Below, one piece after another: positions 52,040 to 60,535 of a stretch of DNA of 64,000 nucleotides. The stretch is from Actinomycetes bacterium (GTDB taxonomy: Bacteria > Actinomycetota > Thermoleophilia > RBG-16-64-13). The DNA is taken from NCBI GenBank assembly GCA_024637035.1, contig JAGXFW010000033.1:18791-82790 (forward strand), written 5' to 3'. Each line of letters begins with the position of its first letter. Positions within the stretch are counted from its first letter, which is position 1. The notes under the pieces were generated by a model, which worked only from the letters and a program-made list of their open reading frames with translations, searched no databases and was not told the origin of the DNA. The position numbers were made by a program, and so were the translations under genes.

Positions 52040-53119
52040 ATGGACGGCCCACCCATGAGCAACCCGCCCAGCGCCACGGCTACCCAGGCACCCGCCGGCT
52101 CGGCCGGCTCGGCCGCCGCCTCCGCATCCGCCGCCTCCGCCGCCATTGCCGCCTCGGCCGTTGTCCCTGAGGCCGCCGCGCCGGCCACCTCGGCCGCCGC
52201 TATCATCTGCTCCGACCTGCGCAAGAACTATCGCGACACGGTGGCACTGGCCGGTGTCGACCTGCGCGTGGAGCGCGGCGCCGTGTTCGGCTTCCTGGGC
52301 CCGAACGGAGCAGGCAAGTCGACGTTGGTGAAGATACTCACCGGCCTCGTGCACCCGAGCGGCGGCCAGGGCGAGGTGCTCGGCGGCAAGCCGGGGTCCC
52401 GCGCGGTGCACCGCCGGCTCGGCTATCTGCCCGAGCAGTTCCGCTTCCCGCAGTGGCTCACCGGCAGAGAACTGCTGAGCCTCCACGGCCGCCTGATGGG
52501 CATCGAAGCGGAGGCCGCACGGCTCCTCGACCTGGTGGGGTTGGGCGTCGCGGGCGACCGCAAGATCGGCGAGTACTCCAAAGGCATGCAGCAGCGGCTC
52601 GGTCTGGCGCAGGCCCTTGTGGGCGACCCCGAACTGGTGTTCCTGGACGAACCCACCAGCGCGCTCGACCCCATCGGGCGAAGGGACGTGCGCGACATCC
52701 TCACGCACCTGCGGGACCGCGGCATGACCGTGTTCCTGAACAGCCACCTGCTCACCGAGGTGGAACGTGTATGCGACCGACTGGCCGTGATAGACAAGGG
52801 ATCGGTGATCGCGCAAGGCGCCACCGAAGACCTCCTCCAAAGCCCTGGTCTGAGCGTGCGGGTGGGGGAACTGCCCCAGGGCTCCTTCGAGGACTTCGCC
52901 GCGCGATCTTGGTCCGAGGTCGCTCCCCCAACGTACGCCGACGGCGTGATCACGCTGCCGGGAGTCGCAGCCGACGAAGTGCCCGCAGTGGTGCACAGGA
53001 TGGTCGAAGCGGGGCTCCCCGTGTACGAGGTCACCTTCGCCCGCCAGTCGCTGGAAGAAGCCTTCGTGCAACTCATACGAGAGCACCATCCGGGCAGCGA
53101 TGGGAGGGCGGGCGCATGA
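52040..53119 (+). CDS. ABC transporter ATPase with Ala-rich N-terminal extension
   Basis: 359 residues. TATACT (52026-52031) lies eight bases upstream of the ATG, so the mRNA is probably leaderless. Residues 10-55 are almost wholly Ala/Ser (possible disordered or coiled segment). Then Walker A FLGPNGAGKSTLVKI, Q-loop YLPEQFRFPQWLTG, signature EYSKGMQQRLGLAQAL, Walker B LVFLDEPTSALDP, H-loop NSHLLTEVERVCD. Partner of the next permease gene. Confidence 0.92.
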   Translation: MDGPPMSNPPSATATQAPAGSAGSAAASASAASAAIAASAVVPEAAAPATSAAAIICSDLRKNYRDTVALAGVDLRVERGAVFGFLGPNGAGKSTLVKILTGLVHPSGGQGEVLGGKPGSRAVHRRLGYLPEQFRFPQWLTGRELLSLHGRLMGIEAEAARLLDLVGLGVAGDRKIGEYSKGMQQRLGLAQALVGDPELVFLDEPTSALDPIGRRDVRDILTHLRDRGMTVFLNSHLLTEVERVCDRLAVIDKGSVIAQGATEDLLQSPGLSVRVGELPQGSFEDFAARSWSEVAPPTYADGVITLPGVAADEVPAVVHRMVEAGLPVYEVTFARQSLEEAFVQLIREHHPGSDGRAGA

Positions 53120-54042
53120 ACCCCGGAGGACGCCTCGATGATCTGCGCGCCCGAACCGACCAGATGCTCCTCCTGGCCGGACTCACCTGGAAGGAGGGTG
53201 TCCGCCGGCGAACGATCCTCATGGGCTTCCTGCTGACCGTCGCGTTCGTCGCGCTCTACGGCGTCGGCACGTACTACGCGTTCCGCCAATTCGACGCGCA
53301 ACCCGACAGCGCGTCCATGGGCGGGGTCGGAGCTCTGGGCATGACACTCGACCCCGACTTCTACCGCGACATGGCCGCATATCAGATGCTGAGCTTCGGC
53401 CTTTTCGTCAGCAGCTTCCTCGCCGCGATGCTTGTGGTGTTCCTCGGGGCGGGCATGATCTCGGGAGACGCCGAGAACGGCACGCTCCAGACCATCGTCA
53501 CGCGACCGGTGGACCGTGTCCAGGTGCTGCTGGGCCGGTTCCTGGGATACGCGAGCGTCCTTGTGGTCTACACGATCCTACTGAGCGGGAGTCTGCTGCT
53601 ACTCACTCGGGTCTTCTCCGGATACGCCCCGCCTCACCCGGTGCAGGCCCTCCTCTTGCTGCTCATGCAGGGCTTGATCGTGCTCGGGATCGTGGCGCTC
53701 GCCACGTCGACTCTTCCTCAGATCGCCACGGGCATCACGGGGTTGATGCTGTTCGGCGTGGCCTTCATCGGGGGCATCGTCGAGCAGATCGGTATGTTCC
53801 TTCGCAACGACACCGCTGCCGCGATAGGCGACGCGGTACACTACCTGGCTCCCACCGACTCCTTCTTCCGCATGGCACTGGGGCGGCTCACACCGGGCAG
53901 CATGGCGGTGATGGGGGAGTTCCTCACTGGTCCGTTCGGAGCACCCAAGGGGGTGGAGGTCGGCGCACTGCTCTACGGCCTGCTCTACCTCGGAGCCTGC
54001 CTCGTCGGGGCCGCCGTGCTCTTCCGCCGCCGTGACCTATAG
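53116..54042 (+). CDS. ABC-2 type permease
   Basis: 308 residues from ATG 53116, overlapping the ATPase stop. Six hydrophobic segments (about 35-52, 110-132, 160-185, 195-215, 222-242, 285-303), with GAGMISGDAENGTLQTIVTRPVDRVQVLLGRFLGY typical of the ABC-2 membrane family. Substrate unknown. Confidence 0.9.
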   Translation: MNPGGRLDDLRARTDQMLLLAGLTWKEGVRRRTILMGFLLTVAFVALYGVGTYYAFRQFDAQPDSASMGGVGALGMTLDPDFYRDMAAYQMLSFGLFVSSFLAAMLVVFLGAGMISGDAENGTLQTIVTRPVDRVQVLLGRFLGYASVLVVYTILLSGSLLLLTRVFSGYAPPHPVQALLLLLMQGLIVLGIVALATSTLPQIATGITGLMLFGVAFIGGIVEQIGMFLRNDTAAAIGDAVHYLAPTDSFFRMALGRLTPGSMAVMGEFLTGPFGAPKGVEVGALLYGLLYLGACLVGAAVLFRRRDL

Positions 54043-54126
54043 CGGCGCGTGACCCGAACCATGGCGTGCGGCTAAACCCCGCGCTCCCCACTTCCGATAC
54101 GTACAGGAGCAACTCGAAGGAGCCTC

Positions 54127-54978
54127 GTGGGACCGGACCGGAGCGCACCACCAGAAGACCGACTCCCATCTGGGCGGGATGGGACCGTCTCCCCTGTTGG
54201 GGGTGAGACTGCCCCCCCTATGGTCACGGGCAAGGACGTGGCCATGGGCTGGATCTTCTTCTACATGCTCGCGTTCGGCGCATTCGTCGGTCTCACCTTC
54301 CCCTGGGCCGTCGCCGACATGTTCGCCTGGAAACCCGGGCAGGAGTACCTCTTCCGACTGGCCTGCGTGGCGTCGGGGATGAGCGTGGGAGGATTCGCCT
54401 ACGGGGTGGCGCGCCTCACGCTCTACCGAGCGAACCGCCACCTGAAGCACCTGGCCGTCTTCGACGCACTCACCGGGCTGGCCAACCAACGGCATTTCTA
54501 CCAACTCATGCGGGCGGAGATCAGCCGGGCGTCACGTCACGGGGCCACCACCAGTCTGATCATCTGTGACCTCGACCACTTCAAGCACATCAACGATGCC
54601 CATGGACATCTCGTGGGCAATGCGGTGTTGGCCGAGGTGGGGCGCACGATCCTGGAGAGCATCCGTGCCTACGACGCGGGCTGTCGCATCGGGGGCGAGG
54701 AGTTCGCGGTGATCCTGCCCGATACCGATCTATCTGGCGCGTGGGTGGTTGCCGAGCGTATTCGCACCTCGGTGTCGATCATCACCAAGCGGGAGTTGCC
54801 GCCCGTGACGATCACTGTGGGTATATCCGTGTTCCCCGAAGACGCCGCCACCCTGCAGGAGCTGGTGCGGAAAGCCGACGACGCCATGTACGCCGCCAAG
54901 GACGCAGGGAGGAACACCACCATGGCGTGGCGCGACTCACCCCACCGAGCGGCTGAACGGGCACAAGGACTACCGTAA
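54127..54978 (+). CDS. Membrane diguanylate cyclase (GGDEF)
   Basis: 283 residues from GTG 54127 (GAAGGAG four bases upstream). Two membrane helices (about 38-60 and 75-98). GGDEF domain about 112-275 with DALTGLANQRHFYQ, CDLDHFKHINDAHGHLVGN, and an intact signature RIGGEEFAVILPDT. Expected to make c-di-GMP, unlike the degenerate homologue at 11083-12687. No I-site RxxD pattern was found in the expected position. Confidence 0.92.
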   Translation: MGPDRSAPPEDRLPSGRDGTVSPVGGETAPPMVTGKDVAMGWIFFYMLAFGAFVGLTFPWAVADMFAWKPGQEYLFRLACVASGMSVGGFAYGVARLTLYRANRHLKHLAVFDALTGLANQRHFYQLMRAEISRASRHGATTSLIICDLDHFKHINDAHGHLVGNAVLAEVGRTILESIRAYDAGCRIGGEEFAVILPDTDLSGAWVVAERIRTSVSIITKRELPPVTITVGISVFPEDAATLQELVRKADDAMYAAKDAGRNTTMAWRDSPHRAAERAQGLP

Positions 54979-55033
54979 CCAAGACGGAGCCACGTCGTTC
55001 AAGGATAAGAGAACGAGCGAAAGGCATCCATCG

Positions 55034-55459
55034 ATGAGCGAACACTCACACATCGCGATCGTACCGGACGAGCCCCGGGGGTGGTCGGAGATCGAGTATG
55101 CCACCCAGAAGGCCGTCTCGCGGCTCGGCAATCTCGCCACCCATGTGGATCAGCTCGCCTCCAAGTTCCCCTTGAACAGTTCGCCGGGACTCCGCTCCCA
55201 GATGCGGCGCGCGGCGCTCGACGCGCTGACCAACGTGGCCTGCGGGCTGGAAGCAACCTCCGCGGATGACTACCGTCAACTCATGCTTCGAAGCCTCCGT
55301 GCTCTCAATGAACTCGATACCTTCGCCCGACTCGGATCCAAGTCGAACGCGGTCACGCCCTCCGAGGTGAGCCACCTGGTCCTCCTGGTGCAACAAGCCG
55401 ACCACGCCATCCGCCTGGGTCTGAAGGAGTGCCCGCCGCTCCTCCGCGGCGTCGCCTGA
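55034..55459 (+). CDS. Four-helix-bundle protein (S23/IVP-like)
   Basis: 141 residues. Family core KFPLNSSPGLRSQMRRAALDALTNVACGLEA followed by YRQLMLRSLRALNELDTFARLG, matching the S23 ribosomal intervening-sequence-type four-helix bundle proteins. These small proteins are widespread and their function is unknown; they are also found outside rRNA genes, as here. Confidence 0.85.
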   Translation: MSEHSHIAIVPDEPRGWSEIEYATQKAVSRLGNLATHVDQLASKFPLNSSPGLRSQMRRAALDALTNVACGLEATSADDYRQLMLRSLRALNELDTFARLGSKSNAVTPSEVSHLVLLVQQADHAIRLGLKECPPLLRGVA

Positions 55460-55476
55460 TAGCAGGACCCCGTGGA

Positions 55477-55531
55477 CGCCTCAGCCGGCTGTGCCGTCGT
55501 CCCGACCGCGACGCCCCAGCCGGCTGAGGCG
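55477..55531. terminator. 15-bp inverted repeat hairpin
   Basis: CGCCTCAGCCGGCTG (55477-55491) and CAGCCGGCTGAGGCG (55517-55531), perfect complement, 25-nt loop. Lies directly after the four-helix-bundle gene and has no T-tract. Confidence 0.6.
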
Positions 55532-55624
55532 TAGTACCCCGCATGACGCTGAACCCCCGGCGCGCGGTACGGTGAGGCACGCGCCGCGCCGCGCCGCCTG
55601 CACCCCCTCTGGTACACTCTGCGC

Positions 55625-56611
55625 ATGGCGAACCGACCACCTAGGGATCCCTCCACAGCCGAAGTACTGGAGCAATTCCGGCGCAAGAAGGCACTCCGTA
55701 GCCGTCTCAAGATCGCCCTGTTGATCATCGGGCTCGTGTTCTTCTTGGCCGCCGCGGCGGCGGCGGCGGTGGTGTCGCTGCGAGAACCCTCTCGCACGGG
55801 GTCGTCTACACCGCCGGGAACGTCGCTCGTCGCGGCCGGCGCGACCACTACTACGGCATCGTTGCCCTCGCCGAGCACCCACACCTTGCCTCCGCGTCCC
55901 TCGACGGTGGAGACCACCGATACGACTTCCTTGACGACCACACCGACGACCACCCCCACCACGGCCGCCCCAAGCAGCGGCTGGGTCGTGGTGATCGACC
56001 CTGGTCATCAGCGACGGGGCAACTACGCGGAAGAGCCGATCGGTCCCGGCTCGGCTACCACCAAGGCGAAGGTCTCATCGGGCACTGCAGGCGTATCCAC
56101 GGGAACCCCCGAGAGTGAGTTGGTGCTCGCCGTGGGGCTCATGCTTCGCGACGCGCTGCAGGCCAAGGGCGTGACGGTGATCATGACCCGCACCACCCAA
56201 GACGTGGACCTCTCGAACGTCGAACGCACCCAGATCGCGAATCAGGCGAAGGCCGGCCTGTACATACGGGTGCACGCCGACGGTTCCGAGAACAGCGCGG
56301 CGCGGGGCATCCACGTGCTGTATCCCGCCGTCACCCGCGGCTGGACCGACGACATCGCCGCGCCTTCCAAGAGGGCGGCTCAGTTGGCACAGTCGGCCCT
56401 CGTCGCCGCCACCGGCGCCCAAGACCGGAACATCGACGCCCGCGACGACATGACGGGCTTCAACTGGTCGGACGTGCCCGTCATCATCCCCGAGATCGGC
56501 TTCATGTCGAATCCAGATGAAGACCGATTGCTGGCCACCACCTCATACCGACAGAAGATCGCGAACGCTCTCGCCGAGGCCGCGGTCCAATTCCTCAAGG
56601 AGCAAGGATGA
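55625..56611 (+). CDS. N-acetylmuramoyl-L-alanine amidase (Amidase_3)
   Basis: 328 residues. N-terminal membrane helix about 30-48, then a Thr/Pro/Ser linker (about 50-118). Zinc amidase domain about 120-326: VVVIDPGHQ (zinc His), ESELVLAVGLMLRDAL (zinc Glu), YIRVHADGS (third zinc His), and PEIGFMSNPDEDRLL (catalytic Glu). Anchored outside the membrane; cleaves peptidoglycan cross-bridge stems. The next gene starts within its stop (ATGA). Confidence 0.93.
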   Translation: MANRPPRDPSTAEVLEQFRRKKALRSRLKIALLIIGLVFFLAAAAAAAVVSLREPSRTGSSTPPGTSLVAAGATTTTASLPSPSTHTLPPRPSTVETTDTTSLTTTPTTTPTTAAPSSGWVVVIDPGHQRRGNYAEEPIGPGSATTKAKVSSGTAGVSTGTPESELVLAVGLMLRDALQAKGVTVIMTRTTQDVDLSNVERTQIANQAKAGLYIRVHADGSENSAARGIHVLYPAVTRGWTDDIAAPSKRAAQLAQSALVAATGAQDRNIDARDDMTGFNWSDVPVIIPEIGFMSNPDEDRLLATTSYRQKIANALAEAAVQFLKEQG

Positions 56612-57903
56612 GTCGTCTTACGGTTATCGGAGCCGGGTACGTAGGCCTCGTGACGGCGGCGTGCATGGCCGAGATCGGCCACGACGTCGTCGGCATGGAT
56701 GTGGATGTGGAACGGGTCCGACTCCTCAACGAGGGTCACGTGCCCATCTACGAACCTGGTCTCGCCGAGTTGATCGAGAAGAACCGCGAGCGTCTCACCT
56801 TCACCTCCGACCCGATCGCAGCCTACCGCGAAGGCGAGTTCATCTACGTGTGCGTAGACACCCCTCCCACGTACTCAGGCGACGCCGACCTCTCGCGAGT
56901 CTGGCAGGTGATCGCCAATCTCCCGCCGGAAGACGGGCATCGCGTGCTGGTGACCAAGTCCACGGTCCCGGTGGGCACTGGGGCGGCGATCCAGGCTGAG
57001 CTCGCCCGGCGGGGTTACGAGCACGTGGCCTACGCCTCGAACCCCGAGTTCCTTCGAGAGGGCACGGCCATCCAAGACTTCCTGACCCCCGATAGGGTGG
57101 TCGTGGGATCCGACGCGCCCGGTATCGCCGAACGGGCGGCGGCGCTGTACGATCCACTCGGAGTCACCGTGCTCACCACCGACGTCGCGTCCGCGGAGAT
57201 GATCAAGTACGCCTCGAACGCCTTCTTGGCCACCAAGATCAGCTTCATCAATGAGATCGCCAATGTCTGCGAGGTCACCGGCGCCGACGTGAGGACCGTG
57301 GCGCACGGTATGGGCCTCGATCGCAGGATCGGCCCCCACTTCCTGCAGGCCGGCATCGGCTACGGGGGGAGCTGCTTCCCGAAAGATGTCTCGGCACTCA
57401 AGCAACTGGCCGGCAATTCCGGGTACCATTTCCAGCTACTCACCGCGGTCCTCGAAGTGAACGAACTGCAGAAACGTCGCGTCGTGGGCAAGCTCAAACG
57501 GCACCTCGGAGATTCGCTCCGCGGTCTGCGGGTCGCCCTACTCGGGCTCTCCTTCAAGCCGAACACCGATGACATCCGCGAAGCTTCTTCCATCGTGCTC
57601 GCCAGTCGCCTTCTGGCCGAGGGCGTCGATGTTGTGGCCTTCGATCCGGTGGCGGTCGAGAACACGAAGGCCGTGCTTCCTACTATCGGGTACGCGGACT
57701 CGGCGATGGAAGCACTCGAGGGAGCCGACGCCTGCGTCCTCGTGACAGAATGGCCCGAGTTCGTGCACCTCGACTGGGCGCGCGCCAAGGAGACCATGCG
57801 GCGTCCGGTGATCATCGACGGTCGGAATGCTCTAGACGGGAAGACTCTTTTGGGTTTAGGCTTCACGTACGAAGGTGTGGGGGTTCCTATCACCGCCGCC
57901 TGA
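56608..57903 (+). CDS. ugd: UDP-glucose 6-dehydrogenase
   Basis: 431 residues, overlapping the amidase stop. NAD motif IGAGYVGLVTAACMAEIGHDVVGMDVD, NPEFLREGTA, and active-site Cys in GIGYGGSCFPKDVSALK (about 262), with SFKPNTDDIREASS downstream. Oxidises UDP-glucose to UDP-glucuronate for surface polysaccharide. Coupling to a wall amidase suggests an envelope operon. Confidence 0.96.
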   Translation: MSRLTVIGAGYVGLVTAACMAEIGHDVVGMDVDVERVRLLNEGHVPIYEPGLAELIEKNRERLTFTSDPIAAYREGEFIYVCVDTPPTYSGDADLSRVWQVIANLPPEDGHRVLVTKSTVPVGTGAAIQAELARRGYEHVAYASNPEFLREGTAIQDFLTPDRVVVGSDAPGIAERAAALYDPLGVTVLTTDVASAEMIKYASNAFLATKISFINEIANVCEVTGADVRTVAHGMGLDRRIGPHFLQAGIGYGGSCFPKDVSALKQLAGNSGYHFQLLTAVLEVNELQKRRVVGKLKRHLGDSLRGLRVALLGLSFKPNTDDIREASSIVLASRLLAEGVDVVAFDPVAVENTKAVLPTIGYADSAMEALEGADACVLVTEWPEFVHLDWARAKETMRRPVIIDGRNALDGKTLLGLGFTYEGVGVPITAA

Positions 57904-57936
57904 CGCTCAGGCAGGCGGATGCAGAGGGAGGTGGCG

Positions 57937-59001
57937 ATGTTCTGCCCAGAGTGCGGCAAGGGCCTCGAAGAGGGCAAGAGCTTCTGTAAGTACTGTGGGG
58001 CGAACGTGGCGGCGGCGCTGGCCGCGAACCAAGCGCCGCCCCCCGCTCCGCCACCTGCGCCGCCGACTCCTCCCACTGCGCCCCCACCTCCCGCCCAGTC
58101 GGCGCCGCCGCCGTTTGCGCCGCCTCCTTCCGCCCAGGCTCCGCCGCCGTTCCAACCGCCCTACCAGCAGCCGCCCGCGGCGTCTCCGCCCCCGTTCCAG
58201 CAGCAGCCGCCTTCCACGCCGCCGCCGTTTGCGGCGGCGCAGCCGCCCCCATTCCAGCCGCCACCGCAGTTCCAGCCCCAATTCCAGCCCCCAGTGCAGC
58301 CCAAGGCTCCCCGCGCGCCATCGGGAGGCGAACCGCGGCCTCGCTGGGTCATGCCGTTCCTCTTGACCATGGCCGCAGTGGTCGTGCTCTCTCTCATCGG
58401 CTTGGTGGTGGTCATGGTGACCGCAGGGGGAGGCTCCTCAAAGCGTGACGATCCCCCGTCGTCGGTCACCTCCACCGTGGCCATCACGACCGACGACACC
58501 ACCGTGACGTCGTCGCCCAACACGGATGACGGCAGCTCGACCACAGCTACGGTGCCGGGCTACGACCCGGGGAACACGGTCACCACAGCCGGCGGACAGC
58601 AGACCGCGGTCGCCGACTACGTTGCCGCCCTCGACGACCTCGAGGCCACGCTCACCTTCGCCGACGGACAGATGCCCGGCCTGGCGGATCAGATCAACAA
58701 CACCGCCCCAGCCGTGCCCACCGGCGTCAGCCGAGATCTCCAAAGACTGCACGACGATGTCTCGGAGGCGCTCGACAGTCTCGCGCTCATCGATCCACCG
58801 GAGCAGTACCGGGCCGCCGACGACCTGGTATTCGAGGCCTCCAACGAGATGCTGTACCGCATCGAACAGACCCTGGACGGCATAGACGCCATGTGGGCGC
58901 AGAACAAGGTATCCGCTGCAAAACCCTACTTCGACGCCGGGCGCGAGGCCCGCGACGCCTTCCGCAGCCTGTTCAAAGAGTACAAGGCGGCTCGACCCTA
59001 G
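57937..59001 (+). CDS. Zinc-ribbon membrane protein with Pro-rich linker
   Basis: 354 residues from ATG 57937 (GGGAGG upstream; an ATG at 57919 lacks an SD). N-terminal zinc ribbon MFCPECGKGLEEGKSFCKYCGAN (CxxC...CxxC). Pro/Ala/Gln low complexity about 30-130. One membrane helix about 145-167, then Thr/Ser linker and a helical extracytoplasmic domain (about 215-354) without a recognised family. Topology resembles other zinc-ribbon/TM proteins of Gram-positives; function unknown. Convergent with the next gene. Confidence 0.8.
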   Translation: MFCPECGKGLEEGKSFCKYCGANVAAALAANQAPPPAPPPAPPTPPTAPPPPAQSAPPPFAPPPSAQAPPPFQPPYQQPPAASPPPFQQQPPSTPPPFAAAQPPPFQPPPQFQPQFQPPVQPKAPRAPSGGEPRPRWVMPFLLTMAAVVVLSLIGLVVVMVTAGGGSSKRDDPPSSVTSTVAITTDDTTVTSSPNTDDGSSTTATVPGYDPGNTVTTAGGQQTAVADYVAALDDLEATLTFADGQMPGLADQINNTAPAVPTGVSRDLQRLHDDVSEALDSLALIDPPEQYRAADDLVFEASNEMLYRIEQTLDGIDAMWAQNKVSAAKPYFDAGREARDAFRSLFKEYKAARP

Positions 59002-59067
59002 GAGGCCGCGGCCCACAAGAGCGCGGCGCCAGGCCGGACTGCCGCGGAGGATCACCGCCCGGCTGCC

Positions 59068-60426
59068 TCATTCCCCCGGGAGCAGGGCGGTCGGCGGCAG
59101 GCCGAAGGCGATCTTGAGGCGGAGGATCCGGGTGACCGCCTCGTCGATGCGGGCAGACGGCAGAGACCCCATCTCCACGGCCATCGTGAGCGCCTCGAGC
59201 GCATCACGCTGTTCCTGCGGGGAGTGAGCCACCAGCACCATGTCGACTCCCGCCCGCACCGCCGCCACGGCGGCGCTCCCCGCTCCGACGGATCCAGACA
59301 TCTCCATGTCGTCGGTCAGCACGACTCCCGTGAATCCCAGGTCGTGGCGCAGTAGTCGCACCACCTCAGGCGATATCGACGAGGGCACCTCGGACCCGAG
59401 AGCGGGCGCGACCACGTGCGAGAGCATCACCACGGGGACGCCGGCCCGCACGGCTTCGCGGAAGGGCCGCAGGTGCACCGCCTCGAACTCCCCGAGCCCC
59501 GTCTCCGACCGAACCCCACCCGAGTGCGAGTCACCCGGGGCACTCCCATGGCCGGGGAAGTGCTTCACCACGGACACGAGCCCCACGGCCTCCTGCCCTT
59601 CGATGACCGCCGAGACAAAAGCACCCACCACGTCTGGATCTCCCGAGTACGTACGTCGATAGAGGAACGAGTTCGGCTCCGCCACCACATCCGCCACCGG
59701 GGCGAGGTTGGTGTTGATACCCAGGCCGAGGAGCGCCCTCCCGGATTCGGTCGCGAGCGTGCGAGCTTCAAGGGGTGACGCGGACTCGCCCAGCGTCCTG
59801 GCCGCCGGCACCTCGGGCACGCCGTCGCGGACGCGACGCACCGGTCCCCCCTCCTGGTCGACGGCCACGAGCAGGGGGACGCGCGAACCACCGCGACGCG
59901 CCGCCTGCTGCAGGCCCGACGTCAACGCCGCCAACTCCGAAGCCGACCCGATGTTCCAGTCGAAGAGGATCACACCTCCCACCGGACCCTCCTCCAGTAG
60001 AGCGCGGAGTCCGGCCGACAGTTCCGGGCCGGGGAATCCGACGAGCAGCAGCTGGGCCGATTTCTCGCGGGCGCTCATCGACGACACCAATCCGGGCACG
60101 GGATCGAGGCGGTCGGATCGATCGAGCTGCCTGGCCATGGCCGGCGACCTGTCCCGGGGAGGGACCGTCAGCCCGATCCGTCCATCGTCGTCCGACCAAG
60201 GCCCGCACCCGCTCAGAGTCACGCCCACCATCAGCACGGCGGCCCCCACGATCAGGCCGGCCCCCACGATCAGGCCGGCCCCCACGATCCTCGCGGCCCC
60301 CACGATCAGGCCGGCCCCCACGATCCTCGCGGCCCCCACGATCCTCGCGGCGGCCCAAGTCCTCGCCCCGGGCGAACTCCTCTTGCGGATGGCATCCAGT
60401 CCGATCACCCCGATCTCACTCCTCAT
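59068..60426 (-). CDS. nagZ: Beta-N-acetylhexosaminidase (GH3, NagZ-like) lipoprotein
   Basis: 452 residues. A signal built of a repeated hydrophobic hexapeptide (about 26-62) ends in lipobox VTLSGC (about 68-73). Catalytic domain: VDQEGGPVRRV, LNLAPVADV-like block TNLAPVADVVAEPNS, KHFPGHGSAPGDSHSGG with the His/Asp dyad, LTDDMEMSG with the nucleophile Asp. Extracytoplasmic; trims N-acetylglucosamine from muropeptides or glycans. The signal-peptide repeat is described separately. Confidence 0.92.
   Translation of the reverse strand: MRSEIGVIGLDAIRKRSSPGARTWAAARIVGAARIVGAGLIVGAARIVGAGLIVGAGLIVGAAVLMVGVTLSGCGPWSDDDGRIGLTVPPRDRSPAMARQLDRSDRLDPVPGLVSSMSAREKSAQLLLVGFPGPELSAGLRALLEEGPVGGVILFDWNIGSASELAALTSGLQQAARRGGSRVPLLVAVDQEGGPVRRVRDGVPEVPAARTLGESASPLEARTLATESGRALLGLGINTNLAPVADVVAEPNSFLYRRTYSGDPDVVGAFVSAVIEGQEAVGLVSVVKHFPGHGSAPGDSHSGGVRSETGLGEFEAVHLRPFREAVRAGVPVVMLSHVVAPALGSEVPSSISPEVVRLLRHDLGFTGVVLTDDMEMSGSVGAGSAAVAAVRAGVDMVLVAHSPQEQRDALEALTMAVEMGSLPSARIDEAVTRILRLKIAFGLPPTALLPGE
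60241..60348 (-). repeat. 18-bp minisatellite in the hexosaminidase signal region
   Basis: Six head-to-tail 18-bp units beginning GGCCCCCACGATC and ending either AGGCC or CTCGC. They encode the hexapeptide (R/L)IVGA(A/G) on the minus strand. Gain or loss of units would shift the hydrophobic length by six residues without changing frame. Confidence 0.92.
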
Positions 60427-60535
60427 ACGGTCACGAGCATACCGTAGCTGCTATATTCTGCCGGCGCAGCTTCTCGCGCCCACCAACGTCTGCGGGCACG
60501 GTCCTCTGCCGTGCGCCTGAGAGGCGGAGCCCCAC

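Noticed and set aside
52031..53089. 352-residue minus-strand reading frame
   Set aside because: Antisense to an ABC ATPase with all nucleotide-binding motifs.
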